A DNA stretch of 64,000 nucleotides from the NCBI GenBank assembly GCA_937896505.1, contig CALBNP010000104.1, forward strand, positions 1 through 64,000. The letters are read 5' to 3'. The notes beneath the pieces are model-generated. The model ran no database searches. It saw only the letters and a list, made by a program, of their open reading frames with translations, and was not told the origin of the DNA. Numbering within the stretch: position 1 is the first letter of the stretch; each line of letters opens with the position of its first letter. Of this stretch, positions 1-8,352 are shown piece after piece. The stretch is from an uncultured Bacteroidales bacterium. GTDB taxonomy: Bacteria > Bacteroidota > Bacteroidia > Bacteroidales > F082. Position numbers and translations under genes: made by a program.

Positions 1-296
1 CATATTTGAGACGTTTTTTGCCCCAATTTGTGTCAACCTATTTCAGGATAAGACACTGCCTTATGCAAAACCACCATTTTTCCCATGTTCCGATTAAATG
101 CTGCAAATTTTCAACAAAAAATGTCGCATGTTCATTTTCAATCCTGTTGAAAACAATAGGGGAGAAGGTAGTGGAGATGAATTGCAATTCCACCTGAAAG
201 TCGCTATGGTGGAATTGCTATGAATGGGAATCGATGTGTCCTTCTAATTGTTGATGCAAATAGGTTTGGCGCTTATATGGAATATGAAGTTTTTTG
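1..296. other. intergenic region upstream of the Wadjet-like operon, with an inverted repeat
   Basis: I see no convincing gene here; a 63-codon open frame near the left edge has no recognisable features. The one clear structure is a perfect 11-bp inverted repeat, GCAATTCCACC at 184-194 and GGTGGAATTGC at 208-218, with a 13-nt loop. No U tract follows on the plus strand, so it is not an obvious terminator. It lies about 80 bp upstream of the operon promoter and could be an operator or the end of an inserted segment. Confidence 0.4.
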
Positions 297-304
297 TATA
301 TTTG
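297..304 (+). promoter_or_regulatory. Bacteroidetes-type -7 element for the Wadjet-like operon
   Basis: TATATTTG matches TAnnTTTG exactly. It implies a leader of about 90 nt before the first gene at 396. Confidence 0.6.
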
Positions 305-395
305 CGGGGTTGAATGGACTTGAATGTGCTGATTTATTGGAAATGTATGATAGACAAATAATAATCATAAATTAACCCGCAAACTATTAACACCT

Positions 396-1595
396 ATGGA
401 TTCTATTTCTCAATTTCGAACACTTGAAGAACTTGTCAGCTGTTTGAACAAGGAAAAGAAACTGTTACGTGATGTATTTGGGGACCGTAAAACTCACATC
501 TATTCGATGGATCTGGCCTTGGAGTTAGTGGAACATCAGCGCGAACGCATTCAATATTTGATAGATTATGGTGTTATTCACGAAAGTGGAAACTTCTTGG
601 AATTGGAGGACATCTACCAGAAATTTTTCGAAGAGGTGTTGGATGTCAATGAAGAAATCAATATCGCCAGTGTAAAAGAATGTATTGACACACTGCAAGA
701 AAACATCACTTATTTTCTTAAGGAGAACAACGAAAAGCGGAAATACCAGTACCTCTATACTATCAGGAAAAAGCTTCGCGATGTGGGACTGCGGACGCTC
801 AAAAATGTCATTGATCTCAAACGAAATGTAGATACAGCTTACAAACAAGAACCCAATTACGAAATCAAAAAAGAACGACTTAAAAACCTTGACGAGAAAA
901 AAGGAAATATCATTACTCTTATCAAGGAATGTGAAAAGTTGATTGATAACGACAAGGCATTCTTTTCCCTGACTTCCGATCCACACATGGCTCGTACCAT
1001 ATCCGATGTCCGTAACGATTTCAATGATGCGTATTACAACCTGTATGCCATTGAAAAACAAATCATTGAATATCTGCATCTGATTGAGCAACAAAATATG
1101 CTTCTCAAAAAGATTCGCAAACTGAAATATTTGCGTGACCAACTGACTATCAAGGAAAACACAAATGTCCGTTTGGTTCTGTCGGAAATGAGTCCGCTTT
1201 GGATGGAGAATAGGCAGTACAACAAACTGCATCTTTCGATTGATATGCTGCAAAGCAGCGATGAAATGTCCGCGCTAATTCGCAAAATCGGACAGATGCA
1301 AGGTGTCATCAGTAAATCCAGAACGCCGGCACCACCCCTGACTGATGACGATTTGGCAGAAAACACTTCGCTATTGGCTGAAATCAACCCGCAAGAAGTC
1401 TGGAATGCTTTCCGTGCTGGTGGCAATGACCTGTTCTCTTTCATTTTATCATACGATTACAGGCAGGAACGTACCATCGAACAACATGCCTTGCTGTTCT
1501 GCCAACTGGCTGTGCAGCACCCCGAAGAATGTAAAATCACCGAGCAATATGCAACCTACCAAACCCTTGAATACCCTTTGATTTATGCTAAATAA
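396..1595 (+). CDS. Wadjet-like JetA / MksF-type kleisin-like subunit
   Basis: This 399-residue protein is the first gene of a four-gene operon whose other members are a DUF4194-like protein, a long SMC-like ATPase and a Toprim protein. That order (kleisin, kite, SMC, nuclease) is the JetABCD/MksFEBG layout of Wadjet plasmid-restriction systems. The protein is largely charged and helical with several coiled-coil stretches (about residues 90-260), as expected of a kleisin-like scaffold. It is shorter than the roughly 480-residue DUF3375 JetA of type I and I cannot match it to a named subtype. No signal peptide or membrane segment is seen. Its last 11 nt overlap the next gene, suggesting translational coupling. 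The role is inferred mainly from context. Confidence 0.7.
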   Translation: MDSISQFRTLEELVSCLNKEKKLLRDVFGDRKTHIYSMDLALELVEHQRERIQYLIDYGVIHESGNFLELEDIYQKFFEEVLDVNEEINIASVKECIDTLQENITYFLKENNEKRKYQYLYTIRKKLRDVGLRTLKNVIDLKRNVDTAYKQEPNYEIKKERLKNLDEKKGNIITLIKECEKLIDNDKAFFSLTSDPHMARTISDVRNDFNDAYYNLYAIEKQIIEYLHLIEQQNMLLKKIRKLKYLRDQLTIKENTNVRLVLSEMSPLWMENRQYNKLHLSIDMLQSSDEMSALIRKIGQMQGVISKSRTPAPPLTDDDLAENTSLLAEINPQEVWNAFRAGGNDLFSFILSYDYRQERTIEQHALLFCQLAVQHPEECKITEQYATYQTLEYPLIYAK

Positions 1596-2136
1596 TACAC
1601 AAAAAGTATACGAAAAGCTGATTCGTGGTGGATTTCTCGCCGCTGACAGTTCAAAGACGGACATTAAGCATCTGTATCAGGATGTTGAGGAAAACTATGA
1701 TGAATATGCCGCTTTCTTCAATCAGATAGGTTTCTGTTTGGACAGTGGTGATGGCTATTTTTATTTCTCCACCGTCAACGAAAGCAAGGCCGACATTGAA
1801 AGACGTTTGATTTCTTTCTGCAAGTGGATTGATTATCTTGACTTCCTGAAGACATTTGACATGGCTTTTTCTGTCGGATACCAATTTGGTAAAGCACGGA
1901 TTGTGAATGAAATCGATGTCAATGCGGAACTGAAAGACAAGGCTCGGCATCTTTTTTCCTCGCAAATGCCGTTTTCTGAAAAAGTGGACAAATTGGTCGG
2001 AGAGTTGGAAACCATGGGATTTGCCGAACTTATTGATGAAGAAACCTCGACTTACAAGGTGACTTCCGCTTTTCGCTATGCGGAAGATTTGGTGAACTTA
2101 CTGACAATTTACAACGAAGATGAGATACCTGAGTAA
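1585..2136 (+). CDS. Wadjet-like JetB / MksE-type (DUF4194-like) subunit
   Basis: A 183-residue soluble protein between the kleisin-like and SMC-like genes. Its size and position match JetB (DUF4194), the small winged-helix 'kite' subunit that binds the kleisin in Wadjet and MukE/MksE complexes. The C-terminal part (about residues 125-183, with a KVDKLVGELETMGFAEL-type stretch) looks like a winged-helix domain. It overlaps the upstream gene by 11 nt and the downstream gene by 17 nt. Assignment rests on size, order and general resemblance rather than a diagnostic motif. Confidence 0.7.
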   Translation: MLNNTQKVYEKLIRGGFLAADSSKTDIKHLYQDVEENYDEYAAFFNQIGFCLDSGDGYFYFSTVNESKADIERRLISFCKWIDYLDFLKTFDMAFSVGYQFGKARIVNEIDVNAELKDKARHLFSSQMPFSEKVDKLVGELETMGFAELIDEETSTYKVTSAFRYAEDLVNLLTIYNEDEIPE

Positions 2137-5100
2137 AATCATATTTATCAACAGCGCGCATGTGCGATATGCCGAAATCCAATTGGATGGTAATGTGCAT
2201 TTTACTGGCACACAAGGCGTTGGCAAAAGCACACTGCTTCGTGCATTGCTGTTTTTTTACAATGCCGACAAGCAGCATCTTGGAATCAAACAAGGACAAG
2301 AATCATTCGACAGGTTCTATTTTGAAAATGCCAACTCTTTCATTGTGTATGAAATCCAGCGTGAAATAGGTGCTTACACGATTCTTACATTCCGTCATCA
2401 AGGCAGCGCCGCATTCCGTTTTATTGACGCTCCGTACAATAGGGACTGGCTTGTTGGCGAAACAGGCGAAGTGTTGAGCGATTGGACGAAAATCCGGCAA
2501 AACATCATGCGCGAAGGAACGACAGACATTAGTCCAAGAATCGACAATTACTTGAATTATAAGGATATTATATTCGGCAATGTCCATGACAGGACTAATA
2601 GGTTCGCCAAATATGCCTTGGTTGAGAGCAACAAATATCAGAACATTCCCCGAAGCATTCAGAATGTGTTTCTGAATAGCAAGTTAGATGCAGAATTCGT
2701 GAAGAAGACCATCATTGAATCCATGATGGAGGGTGACACGGAAGAGTCCATTAAATTGAGTGTTTATCGCAGCTTGGTGGCTGGTTTCGAAAGGGAGTAC
2801 GATGATATTCATTTGTGGTACAAAACAGAAAAAAATGGTGTTGTTTTGGTGCGCAAGCAGGCAGAGCAAGTCATTGCTACCTACCATGAGACCATAGCGT
2901 TTGAGCAACAGATACGACGCTCGGTCAGGGAACTCAATTTTGCTGTTCAGCAAGCGCAGGAGCAATTGCCAGTTGTCCAGGAAGAACTGAAAAAGACCAT
3001 AGGACAGATTGGTTTGGAAGAACAAAGGAAAAAGAACATTGAGCAAAAACGCGACGATGAGCTGGCAAGCTTGAATAGAGCAATCGGTACGCAGAACTTC
3101 TTGATGGATCAGATTCGCAAAAAGCGTAAATTCTATGCTACGATGAATATTGAAACCATGATGAGGCTGCAGCAGTTGGAACCCAGATTGCAGAACGAGC
3201 GGAAACATCAGCAGGAAATATTGGAGACTTTGACGAAACAGTTTGCGGATGTCGAAGCCAAATACAAGAACCTGTTTGAGCAGTTGGATCTCAATCTTGA
3301 ACGGTTCAAAAACATTCAGGAAACCGAACTAAACAGGCTGAGAGACGAGATTCGGCAAAAGCGGGAACAAGACCTCGCCGAAATGCAGCAACAATTGGAA
3401 GATGCCGATTCACGCTACCAAACTGTCCGCGATGATATCGACTTGTGTATTGAATCTTTGCAGGATGACAAATACAGAGCGGAGCAAAAGCTGAAGGAAT
3501 TGCGTTTGTGGCAGCCTTACGCTAATGAAAAAGCGACTCTTAAAGAAGAATTGCAGCAACTTGAGGTAGAAGAAAAAGAATCGGCGGCCCTCAAGCATAC
3601 GAAGGAACAGGAAATCGAACGCCTTCGTGCAGAGGCCTTAACCGAGGAGGAAAAAGTAAACAGCGGGTATAAGATTGAGTGTGAACGTTTGCAGCACGAC
3701 CAGCAGCAATTGCAAGCGAAATTGGACAACATAAATAACCTTTTTGCACGATATAAAGGGTCACTGTATGAGTGGCTTGTGCAAAACAAACCGCAATGGG
3801 AGAACACGATAGGACGTGTGATTGACGAAGAACGTGTGCTGTATGCCGATGGGCTGTCACCTGTTGCCGCAGATGAATCGGGAACCCTTTATGGTGTAAA
3901 GATTGATGTTTCGCAATTGGAGCCTTCACATCGTTCTCCTGATGAATATCGTAGGCAAGGTAAGGAGATTCAGGGACAAATTGATGCCATCAATAAACAA
4001 CAGGAAGAATTATTCCTGACAAAAGAACAAAATATACGGAAAATCGGCGATAGATTGACTGAAAAAATAAAGCCTTTGAAGCAGGATGTGACCAATTATC
4101 GCGTCCGTCTGGAGCAAATTCCTCAAAAAAAGCGTGACAAACAAACAGAATTGGATACACTTGAGCGCAAGGAAAAGGAAGAACGCGAGATAAAGATAGT
4201 GGAACAGCAGCAGGAATATGATGATGTTGTCGTGAAATTCTCGAAGGCAAAAGACGAAAAAGAGGACAAACGCGCATTGCATGAGAAGGAAAAGAAGCAG
4301 ATAAATGCAAATTGCGAAAGCAAAGGGAAGGCATTGGCAAAAGAACTGGCCGACTTTAAAATGCGCCAAGAGTCCGACATGAAAGATGAACAGGGAAAAT
4401 ACCGGCAGCAGAAAAGAAGTCTTGAAACCGAACGTGATGCCGAGTTGTTAGGGAAAGGAGCTGATGCTTCAGCCATTAGGAAACAGGAGGAGATCATTAG
4501 TGGCATTGACAATCAATTGGCAATAATAAATAATCAGCGTAAAACCATCATTGAATATCAGAAAGATAAAGAAGAGTTGTTTGATAAGGAAGATTCGATT
4601 AAGCAAGAGAAGAAAGTGCTGGAAAGGAAGGTCGAAAGTTTGCAAAGTCAGTATGAAGAAAAAGTCAGAAAAGTATTAGTTAATATCAAAGATTTCAACG
4701 CCCAGCGTGAAAAACAGGAGTCGAAAATCAAGGAGTGGAAAGATGGTCTCGCATTATATAAGCAGGCAATTGAAATAGAGCATCTGCTTACAGAAATATA
4801 TCTGCAAGATGAGAAGTGTTTGCAAAATGCCAAATCATGTCAGACCGTCATTGCTGAACTTCGTGGGGCCATTAATGATAAGAAGCGGAAACAGGAAGAA
4901 TTGAAGCGGAATGTGAATGTTTTTAACAGCCATTTTTCGCCTGATAACACTTTCCATTTCGCGACGGTCCCGGTCACCGATGAAGACTACACTGAAATTG
5001 CTTTGAGTCTGCAAGAGTTTGTGGACAACAACAAGATAGAGGAATATCGCAAACGTACGAGCGAACATTACCAAAACATCTTGCAAGGCGTGTCGCGTGA

Positions 5101-5797
5101 AGTCGGAAACCTGATGAATCATCAGTCGGAAATTGAAAAAGTGATTAATGAAATCAACCGCGATTTTATTGAAAGGAATTTTGCGGGAGTCATCAAAAGC
5201 ATCGAACTACGTGCGGAACAGTCCGACAACAGCATGATGCGTCTCCTTCAGAGAATAAAGGCTTTTACGGATGAGAATTTTCTTAACATGGGCGAAATAA
5301 ACCTTTTTTCCGACAACAACAAGGATGAGATTAATCGGAAAGTGGTGGATTATCTCATACAGTTCATGAAATATCTGCAAAAAGAACCTAACAGGCAGCA
5401 ACTTACAATATCCGATACTTTCGACTTGCAATTCCGTGTGAAAGAAAACGATCAGGATACGGGATGGGTGGAACGAATCAACAATGTCGGCTCCGATGGT
5501 ACCGACATTCTTGTAAAAGCTATGATTAACATCATGCTGATCAATGTCTTCAAGAAAAAAGCCATGCGCAAGAAAAAACAGGAATTCATCATTCACTGCA
5601 TGATGGATGAAATAGGCAAGCTCCATTCCAACAATGTCCGTGGAATTTTGCGGTTTGCAAATCAACGTAACATATTCCTAATCAATTCATCACCTGAATC
5701 GTTGAATGCTTATGATTACAAATACACTTACATGCTTTCAAAAGACTCGAAATCAATGACTATAGTAACCCGCTTGCTTAAAAACAACAACGAATGA
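2120..5797 (+). CDS. Wadjet-like JetC / MksB-type SMC ATPase
   Basis: A 1225-residue SMC/SbcC-like ATPase, the motor of the predicted plasmid-restriction complex. An N-terminal Walker A, GTQGVGKST, lies at about residues 30-38. Long heptad-rich coiled coils (about 270-540 and 620-1000) surround a short globular segment (about 545-615) that should be the hinge. The C-terminal head has a signature-like GSDGTDI segment and a Walker B-type CMMDEIGKL near residue 1160. In Wadjet systems this protein extrudes DNA loops on small circular plasmids and hands them to the JetD nuclease. It overlaps both neighbours (17 nt and 4 nt), so all four products are probably made in fixed proportion. Confidence 0.85.
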   Translation: MRYLSKIIFINSAHVRYAEIQLDGNVHFTGTQGVGKSTLLRALLFFYNADKQHLGIKQGQESFDRFYFENANSFIVYEIQREIGAYTILTFRHQGSAAFRFIDAPYNRDWLVGETGEVLSDWTKIRQNIMREGTTDISPRIDNYLNYKDIIFGNVHDRTNRFAKYALVESNKYQNIPRSIQNVFLNSKLDAEFVKKTIIESMMEGDTEESIKLSVYRSLVAGFEREYDDIHLWYKTEKNGVVLVRKQAEQVIATYHETIAFEQQIRRSVRELNFAVQQAQEQLPVVQEELKKTIGQIGLEEQRKKNIEQKRDDELASLNRAIGTQNFLMDQIRKKRKFYATMNIETMMRLQQLEPRLQNERKHQQEILETLTKQFADVEAKYKNLFEQLDLNLERFKNIQETELNRLRDEIRQKREQDLAEMQQQLEDADSRYQTVRDDIDLCIESLQDDKYRAEQKLKELRLWQPYANEKATLKEELQQLEVEEKESAALKHTKEQEIERLRAEALTEEEKVNSGYKIECERLQHDQQQLQAKLDNINNLFARYKGSLYEWLVQNKPQWENTIGRVIDEERVLYADGLSPVAADESGTLYGVKIDVSQLEPSHRSPDEYRRQGKEIQGQIDAINKQQEELFLTKEQNIRKIGDRLTEKIKPLKQDVTNYRVRLEQIPQKKRDKQTELDTLERKEKEEREIKIVEQQQEYDDVVVKFSKAKDEKEDKRALHEKEKKQINANCESKGKALAKELADFKMRQESDMKDEQGKYRQQKRSLETERDAELLGKGADASAIRKQEEIISGIDNQLAIINNQRKTIIEYQKDKEELFDKEDSIKQEKKVLERKVESLQSQYEEKVRKVLVNIKDFNAQREKQESKIKEWKDGLALYKQAIEIEHLLTEIYLQDEKCLQNAKSCQTVIAELRGAINDKKRKQEELKRNVNVFNSHFSPDNTFHFATVPVTDEDYTEIALSLQEFVDNNKIEEYRKRTSEHYQNILQGVSREVGNLMNHQSEIEKVINEINRDFIERNFAGVIKSIELRAEQSDNSMMRLLQRIKAFTDENFLNMGEINLFSDNNKDEINRKVVDYLIQFMKYLQKEPNRQQLTISDTFDLQFRVKENDQDTGWVERINNVGSDGTDILVKAMINIMLINVFKKKAMRKKKQEFIIHCMMDEIGKLHSNNVRGILRFANQRNIFLINSSPESLNAYDYKYTYMLSKDSKSMTIVTRLLKNNNE

Positions 5798-6645
5798 GCC
5801 TTTCTGCGACACAAATCAGCCACCTGAAGACGTTACTTCAAGGCAAACCATTGGCTTGGTCGGCCCTGAATGATAGTGTCAGGAAAACATTGGTTTCCGA
5901 AGAATTGGTAACCATTCAGTCACATGGCAGTTATAAGACTGTGTGTGCTGTTTCTATTGAGGTTTTGCGTCAGTTTTTGGAACAGCACTTTGAAGAGTTA
6001 AGAGGTTTTGATTGGAATGGAGAAGAGTTTCCCGCTACAACCACACGGGCAGGGTTAGCTGTCCATTCGGGAAATTCAAAGACACGTGCAATCCGAAGCT
6101 GCCCGGGATTCATGGTGAATAGTTTTTCTCCGATTCCTGCGCACATAGGAACCGAAGAAATCCTTATTTCTCCAGTTGCCGGAAGCATGTTGTTCATCGC
6201 CGATTGGGAACTTTTTTCGATACCGAAGGATGTCTTGATAATCGGTATAGAAAATATGGAGAATTTTCGTAACATCCGTAAACAAAAATACTTGTTCCCC
6301 ACAAACAGCCGGATTCTTTTTGTGGCGCGTTATCCTCAAAACGGTGATTTGATACGATGGCTCAAATCTATTCCCAATCCATATCTTCATTTCGGGGATT
6401 TTGATTTGGCTGGAATGCATATTTTTGAAACCGAATTCTATATTCATCTTCGTGAACGTTCTTCATTTCTAATTCCTAAAGATATTGAAATACGCATTCA
6501 AAAAGGAAGTGCAGAACGCTACAACAGCCAATACGAAAGGCTCAAACATTATATTCCTTCAGACAAACGTTTGCTCCCGTTATACAACTTAATTCAAAAA
6601 TATCACTGTTGTTATGACCAAGAAGGATATATTGGAAATGAATAG
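5794..6645 (+). CDS. Wadjet-like JetD / MksG-type Toprim nuclease, compact form
   Basis: A 283-residue protein whose ATG overlaps the jetC stop by 4 nt. Residues 1-70 look like a winged-helix DNA-binding segment. The C-terminal half carries Toprim-type acidic motifs: a glutamate in GIENMENF (E153) and a DxD in HFGDFDLAG (D202, D204). These are the residue types that bind metal in the DUF2220 Toprim domain of JetD, which cleaves the plasmid. It is clearly shorter than the usual JetD of about 390 residues and seems to lack most of the N-terminal DUF3322 arm. Catalytic competence is inferred from the retained acidic triad. Confidence 0.75.
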   Translation: MSLSATQISHLKTLLQGKPLAWSALNDSVRKTLVSEELVTIQSHGSYKTVCAVSIEVLRQFLEQHFEELRGFDWNGEEFPATTTRAGLAVHSGNSKTRAIRSCPGFMVNSFSPIPAHIGTEEILISPVAGSMLFIADWELFSIPKDVLIIGIENMENFRNIRKQKYLFPTNSRILFVARYPQNGDLIRWLKSIPNPYLHFGDFDLAGMHIFETEFYIHLRERSSFLIPKDIEIRIQKGSAERYNSQYERLKHYIPSDKRLLPLYNLIQKYHCCYDQEGYIGNE

Positions 6646-6687
6646 AAATCGAAAATCTTGTTGTATAATTGACAATTTGCTGCCCTT

Positions 6688-6930
6688 TTATTCTTCCACC
6701 TTATCCTCATCCCCAAGCATCACTCCGCAGTTTGGGCAGCAGCCTAAGGCGTCGGTTGAGAATGTGCCGCCACATTCGCAGTCGTCTAAGGGAACCCAGC
6801 CAAGGCTGAGGTCGAAGTTTTGCGATTTGCCGCAACGGGGGCAATACATGGTGCCACGGCCTTGTATGTCAACACCATAGGAACGGCTGAAACGATGACC
6901 GCATTGGTGACAGTGAAATGTGATTTGCAT
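6688..6930 (-). CDS. small zinc-ribbon protein
   Basis: An 80-residue protein with repeated CxxC pairs: CHQC near the N terminus, CPRC near residue 30, and CECGG and CPNCG in the C-terminal half. This is consistent with two rubredoxin-like zinc ribbons, ending in an acidic tail. It lies 48 bp downstream of mnmE on the same strand, so it is probably the last gene of the metH-mnmE transcript. It is convergent with the Wadjet-like operon. No specific function can be assigned. Confidence 0.65.
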   Translation of the reverse strand: MQITFHCHQCGHRFSRSYGVDIQGRGTMYCPRCGKSQNFDLSLGWVPLDDCECGGTFSTDALGCCPNCGVMLGDEDKVEE

Positions 6931-6978
6931 GGCTTGTTTCTGTTTGTGGAGAGAAATGGTGGTGATGGGCTTCGCGTC

Positions 6979-8346
6979 TTATTTCCCGATGCAGAATCTG
7001 GAGAAGATAGTCCCAAGTACCTCATCGGTGGTAATCTCTCCGGTAATGCTTCCGAGATAATATAATGCTTGCCGTAAGTCTTGGGTTATCAAATCAGTAG
7101 GTAGTCCAACTTTAAGTCCTTTCTTGACTTCAAGAAGGCTGGATTGCGCTTGTTTCAGTGCCTCGAAATGCCTTAGGTTTGTGACCATAGTGGTCTCGTT
7201 TTCTATTCTCGGACAGCATTGTATCAGCTTTGACTTCAACTCGTCTAGGCCTTGGCCCGTCTTGGCTGAAATGGCTAGGTAAGGTGACGTGCTCGGATTG
7301 TCGCCAAGGTCAATCTTATTGACAACCAAAATGAGTTGCTGTTCAGCTGGACTGACATGCGAGGAAATCAATGTGGCGGTTTTGTCGATCTCAGGGTCAT
7401 TGATGTCGAGCAGGCCGATGACGATGGTGGCGTTCTTCATTTTTTGCATAGTGCGCTCAATACCAATCTTTTCGATGACTTCCTCGGTCTCGCGCAGACC
7501 TGCTGTGTCGATGAAGCGGAATAGCGTGCCGTCGAGGTTCAAGGTCTCTTCTATGGTGTCGCGTGTGGTGCCTGCTATGTCGCTTACGATAGCGCGTTCT
7601 TCGCCCAATAATGCATTGAGAAGGGTGCTCTTTCCGGCATTGGTGGCACCAACGATAGCAACAGGCACGCCATTCTTGATGGCGTTGCCCATGCGGAACG
7701 AGTCGGTGAGACGATTGACGTGGCTCAGGGTTTCATCCAATAATGCTTTAAGCTGGCTGCGGTCTGCAAACTCTACATCCTCTTCACTGAAGTCCAATTC
7801 AAGTTCCATCAATGCACTGATTTCCACTAATTTTGAACGCATTATTTGAAGCTCTTTTGAAAATCCACCTTTTAGCTGACTGATGGCCAAACGATGTGCG
7901 GATTGGCTCTCCGAACTGATGAGGTCGGCGATGGCTTCGGCCTGTGCCAAGTCGAACTTGCGGTTGACGAATGCACGACGGGTGTATTCACCGGCCTCAG
8001 CTAACCGGATGCCATGGGCCATCAACACTTCAAGTAACCGCTGTTGGATATAGGTGGAGCCATGCACGCTGATTTCGGCAGAATCCTCGCCCGTGAACGA
8101 ATGCGGTCCCTTGAAGAAAGTCACCAGCACCTCGTCAAACATCTCGCCATCAACCACAATCTGCCCAAAATAGGCCTTGTGCGATATGACTTTCTCACAA
8201 TCGAACGGTTTGCCGTTTTGCTGAAACAGGCGAGAGACAACGCTAATGGCTTCGCTGCCCGAAACGCGTACTACCGCAATAGCTCCCATTCCGTGGGGTG
8301 TGGCGATGGCACAAATGGTGTCGTTATTTAAGATATTACTTTGCAT
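6979..8346 (-). CDS. mnmE: tRNA modification GTPase MnmE
   Basis: MnmE, with MnmG, installs the 5-carboxymethylaminomethyl group on wobble U34 of certain tRNAs. The 455-residue length is normal. The N-terminal folate-binding domain (about 1-120) is followed by helical segments and an inserted G domain: P-loop GATNAGKST at 233-241, GTTRDT around 259, DTAGLRE around 280, and NKID. The protein ends in the family signature FCIGK, whose Cys is catalytically important. It starts 6 bp after the metH stop, indicating co-transcription. Confidence 0.97.
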   Translation of the reverse strand: MQSNILNNDTICAIATPHGMGAIAVVRVSGSEAISVVSRLFQQNGKPFDCEKVISHKAYFGQIVVDGEMFDEVLVTFFKGPHSFTGEDSAEISVHGSTYIQQRLLEVLMAHGIRLAEAGEYTRRAFVNRKFDLAQAEAIADLISSESQSAHRLAISQLKGGFSKELQIMRSKLVEISALMELELDFSEEDVEFADRSQLKALLDETLSHVNRLTDSFRMGNAIKNGVPVAIVGATNAGKSTLLNALLGEERAIVSDIAGTTRDTIEETLNLDGTLFRFIDTAGLRETEEVIEKIGIERTMQKMKNATIVIGLLDINDPEIDKTATLISSHVSPAEQQLILVVNKIDLGDNPSTSPYLAISAKTGQGLDELKSKLIQCCPRIENETTMVTNLRHFEALKQAQSSLLEVKKGLKVGLPTDLITQDLRQALYYLGSITGEITTDEVLGTIFSRFCIGK

Positions 8347-8352
8347 GACGCA

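Noticed and set aside
6..197. 63-codon frame at the left edge
   Set aside because: No homology recognised, no promoter, and a composition like translated A/T-rich intergenic DNA.
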